A stretch of 64,000 nt of DNA from Hymenobacter oligotrophus (GCF_003574965.1 NZ_CP032317.1:1550001-1614000); one strand, 5' to 3'. Shown: positions 52,046 through 60,815, counted from the first letter of the stretch. The notes: generated by a model not told the origin, from the letters alone. Made by a program: numbers and translations.

Positions 52046-52303
52046 ATGCCACCCGATACCCCCGCCCCTTCCCCCACGCAGCTTATCCGCTACGTGCTGC
52101 AAATCGGCAACATGCCCGACAACGACAGCATTGGCCGCGTGCGCGAGTTGCTCGCCGGCCTGGGTTTGCTGGTCGACCAAGTTGGGATTGGGCAGGCCGA
52201 AGTGGCCGTGGCCCAAGGCACCAACCCCGGCCCCGAAGGCATACGGCAGGCCCTCGAGGGCAACGGCTTCCGGCTGGAGGCCTGCACCGCCCAACCCGGC
52301 TAA
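52046..52303 (+). CDS. Small uncharacterised protein, HMA-like pattern
   Basis: 85 residues from the ATG at 52046. After a Pro-rich start, LIRYVLQIGNMPDNDSIGRVRELLAGLGLLVDQVGIGQAEVAVA follows a beta-alpha-beta pattern as in heavy-metal-associated-like ferredoxin folds, but without the metal-binding Cys pair. Function unknown. The upstream GTG-initiated extension reads like non-coding sequence. Confidence 0.65.
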   Translation: MPPDTPAPSPTQLIRYVLQIGNMPDNDSIGRVRELLAGLGLLVDQVGIGQAEVAVAQGTNPGPEGIRQALEGNGFRLEACTAQPG

Positions 52304-52308
52304 CACTA

Positions 52309-52376
52309 CGGCCCCACGGCAAACAGCGCGGGCCCGGAGCAATTGCTCCGGGCCCGCGCTGTTTGCCGTGGGGCCG
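52309..52376. terminator. Perfect 68-bp palindrome between convergent genes
   Basis: Arms 52309-52342 and 52343-52376 are exact 34-base complements with no spacer, the longest perfect palindrome in the window. It lies 5 bp after one stop and 10 bp before the other. Confidence 0.88.
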
Positions 52377-52386
52377 CGCCAGTGGC

Positions 52387-53145
52387 TTACTGTTCGTTGT
52401 CGTAGCGGCGGTACTCCCGGTTTGGGTCGCGGCGGTCGTAACGGTCATGGAAATCGGCGCGGGGCGGCTGCGGGCGGCCGTACGGCTCGCGACCGGGGCC
52501 GCGGCTGTTCATACCGATGTTCATGTGGCGGGTATCGGTTTGGTTGCGGCCGCCCTGGTCGTAGTCGCCGCCGCCGTAGCCACCCCTGAAGGGGTTGCGG
52601 TCGACGTCGAAATTGCGGTCCGAAAAACTATCGCGGCCGCCGCTGCCCAAACCACCCCTGATGCCGCTTTCGTCGTAGCCGCGGTCTAGGTCGCCGTTGA
52701 AGCCGGCAAAACCCTGGCCGTAGCCGCGGTTGGCGCCGCTGTATTCCGAGCTGCCGTAGCCCGAGCCACCTAGGGCCGCGCCGCGGCCGTAGTTGTCGTT
52801 GTACTGTTGGCGCGGGCGCGGGTAATCGTCGGCGTCGTTGTTGTTGCGACGGCGTGGCTGCTCGTTGGGGCGGCCAATGTCGCGGCGGCGTCCGTCGTAC
52901 TGCTCGCCCATTTCGTTGGGTTGGTAGCCCGGCCCCAAGCCGTTGCGGCGGCCCGCCGCCCCACCCGACGAGGTATCCGAAGTTCCGCCGCGCCGGCTAA
53001 AGCCGCGGTCATAATCATCGTCTTGGTCTGAGCGGCCAGCGCCTTGTCGGTTGTCGCGGGGGTAGCGCTGGTCGGAGCGGCCTTCGCGGGGGCGGTTGTC
53101 TTGGTTGCGCGGTTCGTCGAAAAGGTAATCCGAATAGTAGGTCAT
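52387..53145 (-). CDS. Disordered Gly/Arg/Asp/Tyr/Asn-rich protein
   Basis: 252 residues with no hydrophobic core: about half are Gly, Arg, Asp or Asn, with many Tyr. Short recurrent units such as RGG, YGQG, GGRD, DRGYDE and GYGGGDYDQ appear throughout. No signal peptide or membrane helix. The composition is that of an intrinsically disordered, RGG/YG-type polypeptide, which in other organisms supports RNA binding or condensate formation; this is inference. The frame is intact over its whole length and bounded by a terminator palindrome. No family recognised. Confidence 0.72.
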   Translation of the reverse strand: MTYYSDYLFDEPRNQDNRPREGRSDQRYPRDNRQGAGRSDQDDDYDRGFSRRGGTSDTSSGGAAGRRNGLGPGYQPNEMGEQYDGRRRDIGRPNEQPRRRNNNDADDYPRPRQQYNDNYGRGAALGGSGYGSSEYSGANRGYGQGFAGFNGDLDRGYDESGIRGGLGSGGRDSFSDRNFDVDRNPFRGGYGGGDYDQGGRNQTDTRHMNIGMNSRGPGREPYGRPQPPRADFHDRYDRRDPNREYRRYDNEQ

Positions 53146-53528
53146 GGCGTTTGGGGCGTTGGTCAGATTCCTTTTTTACCGCTGCGCAGGCCGCAATGTT
53201 ACACATCGGTGCTAGCAACCACCCGCGCTGCCTGCGCCGCGCATCTTCCTTACTACCAATTTATTGCACCGCACATCGTCCACTAACTCGGCTGTAGTGC
53301 TGGCCCATAAAGGTCTCTTCCAGCACGCGCCAATGCTCAGTGCGTGCTGGCCGCCGGCCCTAGGTGCGGCCAGGCGTTGGGCTGGCCAAGAGCTTGCCCG
53401 GGCAACACAACGCGCGAAGGCCGCTGGCGCATCGGCTCTTCGTCCGGGCACCAACGGCCTCCGCGTTGTGTTGGCCCTCGGCTGCCGCGCGCCGGCAGTG
53501 GGGCCGCCACCTAGGGCGCAGCTAGTTG
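53146..53528. other. 383-bp stretch without a gene
   Basis: Holds two CCTAGG sites (about 53361 and 53512) and the promoter region of the disordered-protein gene; nothing else recognised. Confidence 0.5.
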
Positions 53529-53879
53529 CTACAGCACGGGCTGCGCCTCGAGCGAGGCGGTGGTCAGCTTACTGAGCAGCACATCGGCCACGCCGTCGCC
53601 ATCGGGCAGGCCTTGCTGGCGCCACAGCTCCACGCCGCGGCGCACCAGCACGCACGAGGGCAACTCGGCCGCATGAAAGCTGCGCACCACCGTGGGGTGG
53701 CTTACTTCGTCAATCTTCAGAACCCGAATGGCCGAGCCCAGCTGCCCCTGCAACATATCGAGCGAAGCCTGTAGCGAAACGTGGTGCTGCTTGCCATGCG
53801 CGTTAACCACCGGCAGCAGCACCAGCAATACCGCCGCATCGGTGGGCGGTGGCATCGATTTGGATGAGGAGATGGTCAT
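53529..53879 (-). CDS. Thioredoxin-fold-like protein without active-site cysteines
   Basis: 116 residues. The order of elements (VLLVLLPVVNA, helix, AIRVLKIDEVSHPTVVRSFHAAELPSCVLVRRGVELWRQQGLPDG) is that of a thioredoxin fold ending with the cis-Pro strand and the GxE(L/I)WR turn, but the CxxC motif is missing, so no disulfide chemistry is expected. No signal peptide. Possibly a binding or regulatory thioredoxin-like protein. Confidence 0.62.
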   Translation of the reverse strand: MTISSSKSMPPPTDAAVLLVLLPVVNAHGKQHHVSLQASLDMLQGQLGSAIRVLKIDEVSHPTVVRSFHAAELPSCVLVRRGVELWRQQGLPDGDGVADVLLSKLTTASLEAQPVL

Positions 53880-54048
53880 TGCTGGTTAGGTAATATTGCG
53901 GAAGTAAAATTGGGTTTTCCGCCATATCCTTGCTATGACATTCGTCATGCTTTGCGGTTGACAAGGGTCAGTTCGGCAATTTTGCGGCAAACCTTCGTAC
54001 TCTAGTGTTCAGGCAGCTCCCCGCACGCAGCTGCCTTATTTTCGGCCC

Positions 54049-55662
54049 ATGCCCAACAACCCCTACACCAGTGCCCTAACCGACCTGCTCATCAACCAGG
54101 CGCAGGAGTTTATTGGTATTTACGATGCGGCGCAAGGCAAATTCATCCGCGCCAACGAGGCCGGCGCCCGGCTGCTGGGCTTTGCCTCCGAGCAGGAGTT
54201 TTTGCAGCGTACGCCCGAGGCGCTGCCCCTGGCGCTGCCGCCCGGTGCCAATTGGCCCATGGTGCTGCAAGAGGCGCAGCAAAACGGCCCGCTCGAAGTA
54301 GAAATCGACCCGTCGCGCTCCTCCGGCGCGGCCTGCCGCGGCTTGCTCGAGGTTACCCGTTTCGATTCGGACGGCCACCCGTATTGCCTGGTGCGGTTAA
54401 GCGAGCAGGGCCGCCTGCAGCAGGCCGAGCGCGAGCTGGCGCAAAGCGTCAGGCGCTTCGAGGCGGTGGTGGCCAACGCCACCATCGGCATTATTATGTG
54501 CGACCGAAGCGGCACCATCGTATCGGCCAACCGCCTATCGGAGCAGCAATTCGGCTACGTACCCGGCGAGCTGCTCGGCCAGCGCATCGAAATGCTGGTG
54601 CCCAGCGCCATCAGCGGCCACCACGAGTCGCTGCGCAAGTCGTTTAACGCGCACCCCTCGGTGCGGGCCATGGGCGCCCACCGCGGCGACCTAGAAGCCC
54701 AGCGCAAAGACGGCTCGGTGTTTCCGGTAGAAGTCAGCCTCAGCTACTTCAACCTCGACGACGAGCTGTATGTCGTGTCGTACATTATCGACATTACTTA
54801 TAAAAAAGAGGCCGAGCGCGAGTTGGTGGCCCAGCGCCAGCGCGTGGAGCGCCTCAACGCCGAGCTGGAGCAAAAGGTAGCCGACCGCACCCACGCCCTG
54901 CTCAGCACGCTGGAGCAGCTGGAGCAACGCTCCGAGGAGCTGGCGCAGGCCCTGGCCGCCGAGCAGGAGCTGGGCGAGTTGAAGTCGCGCTTCGTGTCGA
55001 TGGCCTCGCACGAGTTCCGCACGCCGCTCACGGCGGTGCTCACCTCGGCCACGCTCATCGAGAAGTACCCCGGCGGCGACCAGCAGGACAAGCGCTTGAA
55101 GCACCTGCACCGCATTCGGGCCTCGGTAAACCACCTCAACGACATTCTCGAGGAGTTCCTGTCGGTGGGCAAAATTGAGGAGGGCAAAATCGAGGCCCGC
55201 CCCGTGAGCCTCGACATTGCCACCCTGCTGCACGAAACCGTGGCCGACGTACACGGCATGCTCAAGGCGGGCCAAACCATTGCCGAAACCGTGCAGTGCT
55301 CGGGCCCGGTGCGCCTCGACCCCTCTTTGCTGCGCAAAATCCTCGTCAACCTCCTCTCCAACGCCATCAAGTACTCGGGCGAAAACTCCGTGGTGCGCGT
55401 GCACGCCGATTGCAACGGCCAGCGCCTGCTGCTGCAGGTGCAAGACCAAGGCATGGGCATTTCGCGCGAAGACCAGGAGCACTTGTTCGAGCGGTTTTTC
55501 CGGGCCCGCAACGTTACCAACGTGCCGGGTACGGGCCTAGGTCTGTACATTATCGGCAAATACTTGGAGCTCATGGGTGGCCGTATTGAGCTGCAAAGCG
55601 AGCTGAACGTGGGCACCACCGTTACCATCACCATTCCCTATGAAAACCATCCTGCTGATTGA
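54049..55662 (+). CDS. PAS-domain sensor histidine kinase
   Basis: 537 residues, soluble, no membrane helices. PAS-like region 10-115, second PAS with PAC about 130-250 (FEAVVANATIGIIMCDRSGTIVSAN), coiled coil 255-310, then HisKA with phospho-acceptor His321 (SMASHEFRTPLTAV) and HATPase_c (NLLSNAIKYSGEN, DQGMGIS, GTGLGLYI). It senses something in the cytoplasm through PAS domains and phosphorylates a regulator. The partner is almost certainly the REC-CRP protein encoded next; the genes overlap by 23 bp. Confidence 0.94.
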   Translation: MPNNPYTSALTDLLINQAQEFIGIYDAAQGKFIRANEAGARLLGFASEQEFLQRTPEALPLALPPGANWPMVLQEAQQNGPLEVEIDPSRSSGAACRGLLEVTRFDSDGHPYCLVRLSEQGRLQQAERELAQSVRRFEAVVANATIGIIMCDRSGTIVSANRLSEQQFGYVPGELLGQRIEMLVPSAISGHHESLRKSFNAHPSVRAMGAHRGDLEAQRKDGSVFPVEVSLSYFNLDDELYVVSYIIDITYKKEAERELVAQRQRVERLNAELEQKVADRTHALLSTLEQLEQRSEELAQALAAEQELGELKSRFVSMASHEFRTPLTAVLTSATLIEKYPGGDQQDKRLKHLHRIRASVNHLNDILEEFLSVGKIEEGKIEARPVSLDIATLLHETVADVHGMLKAGQTIAETVQCSGPVRLDPSLLRKILVNLLSNAIKYSGENSVVRVHADCNGQRLLLQVQDQGMGISREDQEHLFERFFRARNVTNVPGTGLGLYIIGKYLELMGGRIELQSELNVGTTVTITIPYENHPAD

Positions 55663-56695
55663 GGACAACGACCTCATTCGTGAGAACACCGCCGAAATTC
55701 TGGAACTGGCCGGCTACCACGTGCTCACGGCCGAAAACGGCAAAATTGGGGTGGAAAAGGCACTGGCATCGCGCCCCGACTTGGTCATCTGCGACATCAT
55801 GATGCCCGTGCTCGATGGCTACGGCGTGCTCAACATCTTCAACCAGAACCCGCAGCTGGCCGGCATTCCGTTTATCTTCCTGACGGCCAAAACCGAGCGC
55901 TCCGACATGCGCAAGGGCATGGAGCTGGGCGCCGACGACTACCTCACCAAGCCCTTCGACGAGGCCGAGCTGCTGAGCGCCGTAACCGGCCGCCTCAACC
56001 GCTTCAAACACCTCAAGCCCGAGTACGACCTGCAGAGCGAAAGCGGCCTGAACGAGTTTCTGGACGACGCCCGCGCCGTAGGCAACCTCGAAAGCTTGTC
56101 GGCCGACCGCAAGGTGCACACCGTGCGCAAAAAGCAGGAAATCTACTCCGAAGGCGACGAGCCCACGCGCTTGTACTTCGTGAAAGCGGGCCGCGTGAAA
56201 ACCGTGAAAACCACCGCCGGCGGCAAGGAGCTGATTACGGGCCTTTACAACGCGGGCGAGTTTTTTGGCTATATGGCCTTGCTCGAGCAAACCAAGCACG
56301 GCGACTCGGCCGTGGCCGTCGATGATTCGGAGCTGGTATACATCCCCAAAGACGACTTTACGCAGTTGCTCCTGCGCAACCCCGAGGTGGGCCAGCAGTT
56401 TATTCGCCTGCTGGCGGGCCGCGTAAACGAGCGGGAGCAGCAACTGCTGGGCATGGCCTACAACAGCATCCGGCGCCGCGTGGCCGATGTGCTGCTGCGC
56501 ATGCACGAGCAGCCCGCCGCCGAGGGCGCCGCCGTCATCCAACTCTCGCGCGACGACATGGCCGCTGTAGTGGGCACCGCGCCCGAGTCGCTCATCCGCA
56601 CGCTCAGCGAGTTCAAGCACGATGGCCTGATTGAGCTAACGAACAAAACCATCCGGGTGCTGCAGCCCGATAAGCTGCGCCGCTCCAATTGGTAA
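55640..56695 (+). CDS. REC-CRP/FNR fusion transcription regulator
   Basis: 351 residues. Receiver 1-125 with phospho-acceptor Asp52 (CDIMMP) and Lys104. Residues about 145-245 form a cyclic-nucleotide-binding-like barrel (YSEGDEPTRLYFVKAGRVKT, GEFFGYMALLE). The C-terminal 100 residues are a winged-helix CRP/FNR DNA-binding domain (VIQLSRDDMAAVVGTAPESLIRTLSEF). The receiver lets the upstream kinase control a CRP-type regulator. The cNMP pocket lacks clear Glu/Arg ligands, so nucleotide binding is doubtful. Translation is coupled to the kinase by the 23-bp overlap. Confidence 0.94.
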   Translation: MKTILLIEDNDLIRENTAEILELAGYHVLTAENGKIGVEKALASRPDLVICDIMMPVLDGYGVLNIFNQNPQLAGIPFIFLTAKTERSDMRKGMELGADDYLTKPFDEAELLSAVTGRLNRFKHLKPEYDLQSESGLNEFLDDARAVGNLESLSADRKVHTVRKKQEIYSEGDEPTRLYFVKAGRVKTVKTTAGGKELITGLYNAGEFFGYMALLEQTKHGDSAVAVDDSELVYIPKDDFTQLLLRNPEVGQQFIRLLAGRVNEREQQLLGMAYNSIRRRVADVLLRMHEQPAAEGAAVIQLSRDDMAAVVGTAPESLIRTLSEFKHDGLIELTNKTIRVLQPDKLRRSNW

Positions 56696-56701
56696 CCTAG
56701 T

Positions 56702-56735
56702 ACAAAGGGGCCGCCCAGGTGGGCGGCCCCTTTGT
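56702..56735. terminator. Terminator between convergent genes, 15-bp arms
   Basis: ACAAAGGGGCCGCCC with its exact complement around an AGGT loop, just after the REC-CRP gene. Confidence 0.88.
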
Positions 56736-56770
56736 GTGTAGCCGGGCCTTGAGCACCTAGGCCGGCGTGC

Positions 56771-57163
56771 TTACTGGAGCGTGCTGGCCAGGTCGAGCGC
56801 AATTTGGCGCTGCTCCGTGCTGCTGATCTGCATCGGGTAGCGGCGTTGCTCTTTGCCGAGCTGCACTACCAAGGCGTAGTTGCCATTGGGCAACTCCTGC
56901 AAGTTAAGCTTGCTGCCGAAAGCCGGTTTGCGGCTGCTGCTTTCATAGAGCACTACCCCATCGGGGAGGCGCACAAGTTGCAGGCGGCCGGTTTGCTGCG
57001 CGGGGTTGCTTACGCGCACCACGTACACGCCCGCGCTTACTTGCTCTACGTGCACGGGTTGGGCCTCGCCGGGCTGCGGCCAGTTTGCTTTGGCGCGAGC
57101 ACCTAGGCACAAAATGCCGCCAAGCATCAGCAACCGAATGGGAGTTTGCAGATACGCTTTCAT
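56771..57163 (-). CDS. Small exported protein of unknown function
   Basis: 130 residues from the ATG at 57163; signal peptide about 1-25 (LLMLGGILCLGARA). The mature part is beta-rich (GVYVVRVSNPAQQTGRLQLVRL, LPNGNYALVVQLGKE), resembling a single small beta sandwich such as those in T9SS tails, but it is a separate protein without the sorting motifs. Function unknown. Confidence 0.7.
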   Translation of the reverse strand: MKAYLQTPIRLLMLGGILCLGARAKANWPQPGEAQPVHVEQVSAGVYVVRVSNPAQQTGRLQLVRLPDGVVLYESSSRKPAFGSKLNLQELPNGNYALVVQLGKEQRRYPMQISSTEQRQIALDLASTLQ

Positions 57164-57302
57164 GGGTTTTCCGGGTTTGGTTTGCCATGGCCGGGGTTGT
57201 GTATCCGGCTTTGTTGGCGGCAAAGGTCGGCACGGCCTGTTTTCCCGAATTCACCCCACGGTTACGCTTGTGCTACCATTGCGGCCTGACCGCAGCAAAA
57301 AA

Positions 57303-57332
57303 AAAGCCCGTTCCTGACCTAGGAACGGGCTT
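57303..57332. terminator. Terminator downstream of tRNA-Ser
   Basis: AAGCCCGTTCCT and AGGAACGGGCTT arms, with a CCTAGG at the loop base, six bases from the tRNA 3' end; A-rich on one side so T-rich on the minus strand. Confidence 0.8.
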
Positions 57333-57337
57333 TGTTG

Positions 57338-57425
57338 CAGAGAGGATGGGATTCGAACCCACGATGACCTTTTGGGCCATACACACTTTCCAGGCGTGCT
57401 CCTTCGACCACTCGGACACCTCTCT
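57338..57425 (-). tRNA. tRNA-Ser (anticodon GGA)
   Basis: 88 nucleotides with a type II (long variable arm) structure. Acceptor arms AGAGAGG/CCTCTCT with discriminator G, anticodon loop CTGGAAA giving anticodon GGA (reads UCC and UCU), variable arm TGGCCC/GGTCATC region and T-loop GGTTCGAATCC. The 3' CCA is not encoded. It lies between an exported-protein gene and ansA, with its own terminator. Confidence 0.92.
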
Positions 57426-57461
57426 GAATGCGGAAAGCTGCGCAAAGTAACGCGGCTTTTC

Positions 57462-58580
57462 TCAGAAACGCAACCCGCCGTGCGTAGGTTGGCTCGCGGA
57501 GATTTCGCCGCGCAGGTCTTGCATCAGCAAATTGCGGGTGGCAACTACATCAAGGCCCAAGCCCAGCACGAACATGAGTTTGGTGATAGCGGCCTCAGTG
57601 GTAATGTCTTCGCCGCCAATTACGCCTAGATCGGTGAGGTGGGCGCTGGTTTCGTAGCGGCCCTGTATTACGCGGCCTTCTTCGCATTGGCTCACGTTGA
57701 GCACGTGTACGCCGCGGGCGTGAGCATCGCGCAGGCACTGCAAAAACCACGGCGCGGTGGGCGCGTTGCCCGAGCCGTAGGTTTCGAGAACGCAGCCGCG
57801 CAGGTCGGGGGCACTTAGGATGGCGCGCACCATGCGCTCGGTGATGCCCGGAAAAAGCTTGAGCACGGCCACGCGGTCGTCGAGGTGCTGGTGCACGCGC
57901 AAGGGGCTGCTGGGCAACAGGCGCACGAGGTTGTCGTTGAACTCCAGCTCGATGCCGGCGCGGGCCAAGGGCGGCAGGTTTTCGCTTTTGAAAGCCGAGT
58001 AGTGCTGGCTTTCCACCTTTTTGGCGCGGGTGCCGCGAATCAGCACATCGTTGAAAAACACGCACACCTCGGGCACGCGCACGGTACCGGCGCGGGGGTG
58101 GCGGGCGGCAGCAATTTCGAGGGCCGTAACCAGGTTGCGGCGGGCATCGGTGCGGATGCGGCCCACCGGCACCTGCGCCCCCGTAAACACCACCGGTTTG
58201 CCTAGGTTCTCGAGCAGGTAGCTGAGGGCGGCAGCTGAGTAGGCCATGGTATCGGTGCCGTGCAGCACCACAAAGCCGTCGTAGTGCGGGTAGTGCTCCT
58301 CCAGAATGGCCGCCAGCTGCAGCCACTCGGCGGGTGTTACGTTGCTCGAGTCGATGGGCTCGGGTAAGCTCAGCACCGATACGCGCATGCCCAATTGGCG
58401 CAGCTCGGGCATTTTCTTCTGAATCTGGGCAAACTTCATGGGCACCAGCTCGCCGCGCCGGTTTACCGACATGCCTACGGTGCCGCCGGTATAAATCACC
58501 AGCACCGAGGCCACGGGCTGCTGCCCGGTAGCGGGCTCCACATCCACTATCACGCTGGGCTGAAGAACTTGCTCGGCCAC
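57462..58580 (-). CDS. ansA: Type I L-asparaginase
   Basis: 372 residues. Threonine nucleophile in the N-terminal YTGGTVGM; second catalytic motif VLHGTDTMAYSAAAL with the Thr-Lys-Asp set (PVVFTGAQVP, KSENLPPLARAG). Cytoplasmic type: no signal peptide. It deamidates asparagine to aspartate and ammonia; some relatives act on glutamine. It stands alone, convergent with tatD at its other side. Confidence 0.93.
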   Translation of the reverse strand: MAEQVLQPSVIVDVEPATGQQPVASVLVIYTGGTVGMSVNRRGELVPMKFAQIQKKMPELRQLGMRVSVLSLPEPIDSSNVTPAEWLQLAAILEEHYPHYDGFVVLHGTDTMAYSAAALSYLLENLGKPVVFTGAQVPVGRIRTDARRNLVTALEIAAARHPRAGTVRVPEVCVFFNDVLIRGTRAKKVESQHYSAFKSENLPPLARAGIELEFNDNLVRLLPSSPLRVHQHLDDRVAVLKLFPGITERMVRAILSAPDLRGCVLETYGSGNAPTAPWFLQCLRDAHARGVHVLNVSQCEEGRVIQGRYETSAHLTDLGVIGGEDITTEAAITKLMFVLGLGLDVVATRNLLMQDLRGEISASQPTHGGLRF

Positions 58581-58584
58581 GGTG

Positions 58585-59352
58585 CTATAGGTTAAACAGT
58601 TCGCGGGCGGTGTGGGTGGTGGCCTCGGCCACTTCTTCCACGTCCTTTTTCATCAGCTCGGCTACGCGCTTGGCTACCAAAGGCAAATAGCTGGGCTCGT
58701 TGCGCTTGCCGCGGTGCGGCGCCGGGGCCAGGTACGGGCAATCGGTTTCGAGCAGCAGGTGCTCGAGCCCCAGGTGCGGAAGTACTTGGTCGAGGCCTCC
58801 ATTTTTAAAGGTAGCTACGCCGCCTATGCCCAGCTTGAACCCGAGCTTGATGGCGCGTTCGGCCTCTTCCTTCGTGCCCGAAAAGCAATGATATACACCG
58901 CGCAGCGTGCCGTCCTGAGCCTGCTCTACCAGCTCGGCCGTTTCAGTGAAAGCGTCGCGGGTGTGCAGCACAATGGGCAGTTTGTGCTTCTTGGCTAGGT
59001 CGAGCTGCACGCGCAGGGCCTCTTGCTGCCAACCTAGGGTGGTTTTATCCCAATACAAATCGACACCGCACTCCCCTACTGCCGCAAACGGGCGCTTGTT
59101 CAGCCAATCCTCTACCTGGTACAGCTCGCGCTCAAAACCTTTGTGCACGTGGCACGGGTGCAGGCCCATCATGGCAAAGCAGTGCTGCGGGTGGCGCGCT
59201 TCGGTCTCAAGCATGGCATCGATGCTGGTGTGGTCGATGTTGGGCATGAGAATGGTGCTTATCCCGGCGGCGTAGGCGCGGTCGAGGGCCTCGTCGCGGT
59301 CCTCCTTAAACTGCTCGGCGTAAATGTGGGCGTGGGAATCGGTAAGAATCAC
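58585..59352 (-). CDS. tatD: TatD-family hydrolase
   Basis: A GTG at 59352 begins VILTDSHAHI and gives 255 residues, the family length; no ATG is suitably placed and the upstream codons look non-coding. TIM-barrel metal hydrolase with the N-terminal DSHAHI metal pair, GECGVDLYWD, HTRDAFTE, YHCFSGT, and LLETDCPYLAPAPHRGKRNEP. Family members are 3'-5' exonucleases active on DNA or on D-aminoacyl-tRNA substrates; here the target is unknown. It lies 4 bp after ansA and is oriented with it. Confidence 0.88.
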   Translation of the reverse strand: MILTDSHAHIYAEQFKEDRDEALDRAYAAGISTILMPNIDHTSIDAMLETEARHPQHCFAMMGLHPCHVHKGFERELYQVEDWLNKRPFAAVGECGVDLYWDKTTLGWQQEALRVQLDLAKKHKLPIVLHTRDAFTETAELVEQAQDGTLRGVYHCFSGTKEEAERAIKLGFKLGIGGVATFKNGGLDQVLPHLGLEHLLLETDCPYLAPAPHRGKRNEPSYLPLVAKRVAELMKKDVEEVAEATTHTARELFNL

Positions 59353-59524
59353 GGGTTGAGGCAGATTTAGCAAACGGCACGGCTGCGGTGTACGATGGCC
59401 GTTGCCGGCAAAGCTACGCAGGCTTGTGCTTAAGGGCGGCACCATCTTGTCGTGGCGGGCTGAGACGCGCGCCAGTGGCCCGCCCCCATCGGCTGTTCCG
59501 TATTACGTTTTACCTGTCAACCAA

Positions 59525-60640
59525 TTACTCCTTGTACATCCGTCCTTTCCAGTCGAAAGGTTTGCGGCTGAGGCGAAACCACGTCATGCCGGCCGTTACG
59601 CCTACTGTATATAGCTCGAAGAAAGGAAGCAAGTGCAAAGGTGGCTTCAGGCCGGCCTTGCGAAACGCACTGGTAGCCAATAAGCCCTGTGCCAGCATTT
59701 TAGCGCCCAACACACCTAGGGCCACCAACAAGCCCCACCACCACGCGGCCAGCAACAAGGCCGGGTAAAAGCCCGCGTACAGCAGCAGCCCGACCCGAAT
59801 GCCCAAGGGTAGTTGCTCCACGCCGCGCATCCAGCGGCGGCGCTGGTGCATCAGCTTGCTCCACGTGGCTATGGGCAGCGACTCGGCCAGCACCAGCGGG
59901 TCGTACACGTTCAGCCACCCAAAGCCGCGGCGCAGAATGGCCTGAAACAACTCGTAGTCTTCGGTTACCGAAAAGGGCAGATTCTCGTAGCCGCCGGTAG
60001 CCAGGTAGGCCTCGCGGGTAATGAGCATGTTGTTGCCCATGGCCGTTACGGGTTGGCCGCGGTCGGATACCATTTGCACCAGCGACAAAGACATCAGCCA
60101 ATCGAGGCCTTGCAGCCGATCGAACAACCTAGGGCCGCGCACCACCGTGAGGCCGGTGATGGTGGCCATGCCCGGCTGCCAATACGCCAGCAAACCCTGC
60201 ACCCACGTGGGCGGCACGGCAATGTCGGCGTCGGTAATGAGGAAAAACTCGCTGGTGGCTTGGCGGGCCAAGTGGGCCAGCACGTTGGCCTTGCCGCGCG
60301 CCGAGCCCAGGTGCTCTTCGATGCGGGTAATCCGGAACGTGCCCGCAAAGCCCTGCATGGTAGCCTCGGCAACGGCTGCGGTGGCGTCTGTGCTGCCGTC
60401 GTCGCCGAGGAGCACTTCCAGCTGCTCGTGCGGGTACGCCAGTTGCCTGATGCTGCTCAGGCACCGACCAATAGCCTGCTCCTCGTTGCGCGCGGCTATC
60501 AGGATGCTAACGCGGGGCATCGGCTGCGGCAAGGGCTGCGGCCTAGGTGGGCGCCGACGCGCAAACAGCCACCACGAGCTGAGCAAAATGCCAAACCACA
60601 AAATCAAGTAACCGAGCAGCAGCTGATGAGCCAGCACCAT
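59525..60640 (-). CDS. GT2-family glycosyltransferase, membrane-anchored
   Basis: 371 residues from the ATG at 60640; an upstream extension looks non-coding. N-terminal helix (GYLILWFGILLSSWWLF), then the GT-A fold: VSILIAARNEEQAI, ADDGST-type DLGDDG region, DADIAVPP (DxD), and the C-terminal HQRRRWMRG motif of processive synthases. Two further hydrophobic stretches near 250-330. It likely builds a surface glycan. It neighbours a polysaccharide deacetylase and a second glycosyltransferase on the same strand. Confidence 0.88.
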   Translation of the reverse strand: MVLAHQLLLGYLILWFGILLSSWWLFARRRPPRPQPLPQPMPRVSILIAARNEEQAIGRCLSSIRQLAYPHEQLEVLLGDDGSTDATAAVAEATMQGFAGTFRITRIEEHLGSARGKANVLAHLARQATSEFFLITDADIAVPPTWVQGLLAYWQPGMATITGLTVVRGPRLFDRLQGLDWLMSLSLVQMVSDRGQPVTAMGNNMLITREAYLATGGYENLPFSVTEDYELFQAILRRGFGWLNVYDPLVLAESLPIATWSKLMHQRRRWMRGVEQLPLGIRVGLLLYAGFYPALLLAAWWWGLLVALGVLGAKMLAQGLLATSAFRKAGLKPPLHLLPFFELYTVGVTAGMTWFRLSRKPFDWKGRMYKE

Positions 60641-60815
60641 ACACAAACAATGCACCGACCTGGGCAAAAACCGCCCGGCCGGGCAGGCAAAGATAGGCCG
60701 ATACCCCAGCACGGCGTCAGCTCGGCCCGGTACTTTGGGCCAAGCCCCCACCCCCTGCCTGAGCCTGCTCGGCGCCTAATGTGTTGTTTCTTTGCCGGCC
60801 CTTACCCCCGCGCTC

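Noticed and set aside
53264-53575. A 103-codon plus-strand frame.
   Set aside because: Ala/Arg/Pro-rich with no pattern, overlaps the promoter side of the opposite gene and has no downstream partner.
56771-57163. Reading this as a detached T9SS sorting domain.
   Set aside because: It has its own signal peptide, and the PNP-type and terminal strands of the sorting domain are missing.
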